Positions 5,224 to 6,938 of a stretch of 6,938 bases of DNA are shown here, piece after piece. The position numbers were made by a program, and so were the translations under genes. Position 1 is the stretch's first letter; every line of letters starts with the position of its first letter. Under the pieces are notes generated by a model that ran no database searches, was not told where the DNA came from, and saw only the letters and a program-made list of their open reading frames with translations. The stretch comes from CAZNVB01 sp964651495 (GTDB lineage Bacteria; Acidobacteriota; Aminicenantia; Aminicenantales; UBA8522): contig CAZYWP010000143.1 of NCBI GenBank assembly GCA_964651495.1, forward strand, positions 1 through 6,938. Reading direction: 5' to 3'.

Positions 5224-6726
5224 CTAATCTTTTCTCGGCCCTCGATCCCGTCCGCTCCGGCGGTCACTGCGGGGCAGCAGGATAATATCCTTCGTCTTGA
5301 GGTGTGAACCGACATCCACGGAAAAGCGGGGCGAGGCGTAGAAGGGATGCCGGATCTCGAGCGTATATTTGTCCGGCCGGAGAAGCCTTGTGTACCGGCC
5401 AGTCGCCGGGTCGCTTTTTCGCGGCAGGATGTAGCGAAAATCATCGATCTCGACGATGGAGACGGTCGCCTCGACCGGTTCGCCCGTCCGCCCATCCAGA
5501 ACGCGGCCGGTAATCCCCGGCCCCCGGCCCCTGTCCAGCATGAAGAAAGCTCCCTCGAGGTTTGAAGCGACGATGGACTCGATCAGCGGGATGTCCAGAG
5601 GTATAAAGGATGTCCCCGTCTCCACCAGGAATTCCAGGGCTCCCGTCACCGCATACATCCAGGGCGAGCTCTGGCTGGCCCCCGTCTGACGGCCGTAATC
5701 ATAAGTTCCCGTCCCCAGAGTGTTTTTGATCCTTCCGGCTAGCCCGGCGGCGATCTCCTGAAGGAGGTCGTGGTCCGGCGCCCTGACCGACGTCCCCGGC
5801 CAGGACCATTGATAGTAGACGATCTCCCCGGTGCTGTGATAGGTGAGCGAAAGGACAAACCTCTCCCGCAGGGCTAAGTCCCTTTTCGCCCGAGTTTCGT
5901 CCTCCGAAAAGGCTTGGGGTCCCCGATAGGTCCAGTCGGCCGGGTTGGAAGAGCCGGCATAAATCCAGTTCCAATCATAGTTTCTGTTCAGGTCCACGCC
6001 GTCATAATCCAAGTCAATCTGGCCGTTGCCATCATTGTCCCTGAGGTTCTTCCGCCACCAGGGAGAAGCGAGCGCGTTGTCGGTGATGTATTTATAGCCT
6101 TCCGGGTTCATGATGGGGATGACCCAGATTTCGTAGTCGTTCACCCAGGAGGTGACCCTTTCGTCCCAGCCATAGCGGGAAACGAGATGGTCGATCAATG
6201 CTAGGCAGATCTCGTTTCCCAGCGGTTCCCGGGCATGGTGCATCCCGTCGAAAAGCACGGCGGGCTCATCCTCGTCTTCGTCCGGATGGTCGGATATTTT
6301 GAGCGCCAGCAGCGGAACCCTCCAGAGCGTGCTCCGGCCGATAATGTGCAGCTTGGCGATCTGGGGATATGATCGTTCCACGGTCCTCAGGAATTCCTGA
6401 GTTTCTTCGAGGACGTGGTAGAAAGGATCGAGGGCGACGCCGGCGAGGTCGGATTCGCTCTGGAGGATCTCGATGTGGTAGCCGTCCCGGATCAGGGCTT
6501 CCATCTCCTTATGGGTGACCACGGCCTCCGGACGTTCCCGGACGGCCTGGGAGGCGAAATCGAGCGGCCGTCGGAACAGAGATGCCATTTTGGCCGGAGG
6601 GGCGGTGATGCGGACAAGATACCTTTCGGTCTTCACGGCGGAGGGCGAAAGGCCGAACCCGAGCAGCGCAGCCAGGAGGGCGGCTAAGATGACTTCAGGC
6701 CGTCTCATCAGTTCCCGCGCCTTCAC
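5224..6726 (-). CDS. Secreted M14-family zinc carboxypeptidase with C-terminal regulatory-like domain
   Basis: A 500-residue metallopeptidase. A signal or membrane anchor (EVILAALLAALLGFG, 11-25) sends it out of the cytoplasm. After a prodomain-like segment (~30-105) the M14 catalytic domain (~108-395) shows zinc ligands His164 and Glu167 in HHAREP and His297 in TYHSTG, substrate-binding Asn247-Arg248 in GVDLNRNYD, and a catalytic glutamate in GALEFLVETG (Glu365 or Glu369). An acidic loop DNDGNGQID (230-238) resembles a calcium-binding loop. Residues ~404-485 (PGITGRVLDGRTGEPVEATV onward) form a carboxypeptidase-regulatory-like beta-sandwich. It probably trims peptides in the periplasm or outside the cell. 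The longest frame starts at GTG (6726) without a clear Shine-Dalgarno; ATG at 6708-6706, preceded by a weak GGGA, gives a more typical signal peptide and is about equally likely. Confidence 0.93.
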   Translation of the reverse strand: MKARELMRRPEVILAALLAALLGFGLSPSAVKTERYLVRITAPPAKMASLFRRPLDFASQAVRERPEAVVTHKEMEALIRDGYHIEILQSESDLAGVALDPFYHVLEETQEFLRTVERSYPQIAKLHIIGRSTLWRVPLLALKISDHPDEDEDEPAVLFDGMHHAREPLGNEICLALIDHLVSRYGWDERVTSWVNDYEIWVIPIMNPEGYKYITDNALASPWWRKNLRDNDGNGQIDLDYDGVDLNRNYDWNWIYAGSSNPADWTYRGPQAFSEDETRAKRDLALRERFVLSLTYHSTGEIVYYQWSWPGTSVRAPDHDLLQEIAAGLAGRIKNTLGTGTYDYGRQTGASQSSPWMYAVTGALEFLVETGTSFIPLDIPLIESIVASNLEGAFFMLDRGRGPGITGRVLDGRTGEPVEATVSIVEIDDFRYILPRKSDPATGRYTRLLRPDKYTLEIRHPFYASPRFSVDVGSHLKTKDIILLPRSDRRSGRDRGPRKD

Positions 6727-6729
6727 TTT

Positions 6730-6789
6730 TCAACCACGCGATAAAAATAAACCCGCGGATATAAAAAGTAAAGGGAGAAGATATATCAT
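6730..6789 (-). CDS. Possible 19-residue hydrophobic peptide ahead of the M14 gene
   Basis: ATG at 6789-6787 opens a frame reading MIYLLPLLFISAGLFLSRG and stopping at TGA (6732-6730), three bases before the peptidase's GTG. GAGG (6801-6798) lies eight bases upstream. The peptide would be a single membrane-spanning helix and, if made, would couple translation to the GTG. It may also be chance, because the stretch is AT-rich and could simply be the promoter of the peptidase gene. I do not recognise it. Confidence 0.2.
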   Translation of the reverse strand: MIYLLPLLFISAGLFLSRG

Positions 6790-6938
6790 AGAATCATCCT
6801 CAATTTCATGATAGTCCTATGGGGAGGGTGGCGTGATTCGGGGGCCTTCGGGGGGAAGAGGCGAGGGTGTTGGATGAGGAAGCCCGTCGAAGACTGAGCG
6901 GGCATGGTTTCTCGACTGAAAGCGAGTTTGCTGATTTG
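6790..6938. other. Unassigned right-hand flank
   Basis: All minus-strand frames were read here: they are short, rich in Pro, Ser and Arg, and resemble no protein I know. No start codon with a good ribosome site leads to a long frame. One tiny frame (ATG at 6812, eight codons) has AGGA upstream but stops at once. A weak GCCCG/CGGGC dyad (6871-6902 region) is present. I see no RNA gene; this is probably intergenic. Confidence 0.4.

Noticed and set aside
6787..6812. Programmed +1 frameshift (release-factor-2-like CUA UGA) joining the two tiny frames
   Set aside because: The slip codon is not the CUU UGA C signal, no internal Shine-Dalgarno is at the required spacing, and the joined product would still stop after about 25 residues.

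Overview
The window looks like a piece of a Gram-negative, moderately GC-rich bacterial chromosome. It encodes an outer-membrane barrel protein, two enzymes with twin-arginine (Tat) signals and two secreted hydrolases. Promoters of TTGACA/TATACT type argue against Bacteroidota. The mix of S15 hydrolase, M14 peptidase with a regulatory-like tail, and Tat-exported sugar enzymes suggests Acidobacteriota or Candidatus Aminicenantes, but that is a guess from gene content, not a phylogenetic result.

Left part (1-1839). A secreted S15/CocE-type alpha/beta hydrolase runs leftward and is cut by the window edge, so its C-terminus is missing. Its start is separated by 95 bp from a rightward toxin-antitoxin pair: a Phd/YefM-type antitoxin and a PIN-domain (VapC-like) toxin overlapping by one base. 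The gap holds two back-to-back sigma70-type promoters. The leftward one would start transcription almost on the ATG, giving a leaderless mRNA. The rightward one carries a perfect inverted repeat across its spacer and -10 box, the expected place for an autorepressor operator.

Middle (1849-2939). A leftward gene for a small predicted outer-membrane beta-barrel converges on the toxin with a 9-bp gap. Its upstream region has a good promoter, a 21-codon ORF with a strong Shine-Dalgarno, and a perfect 11-bp-stem hairpin that contains the small ORF's stop codon and sits 7 nt before the GTG start. Further upstream is the degraded C-terminal end of a transposase, lying in frame directly after the stop codon of the next gene.

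Right part (2940-6938). Three leftward genes in a row may form an operon: an M14 zinc carboxypeptidase, a Tat-exported TIM-barrel sugar isomerase/epimerase (hydroxypyruvate-isomerase-like) and a Tat-exported Gfo/Idh/MocA oxidoreductase. The last two are probably translated from one message (40-bp gap, strong ribosome sites) and plausibly act in sequence on a sugar or sugar acid in the cell envelope. The last ~210 bp hold no convincing gene except a possible 19-codon hydrophobic ORF just before the peptidase.

No tRNA, rRNA, CRISPR array or intact insertion sequence was seen. The best candidates for something undescribed are the leader of the barrel gene and the transposase scar fused to the oxidoreductase stop codon.
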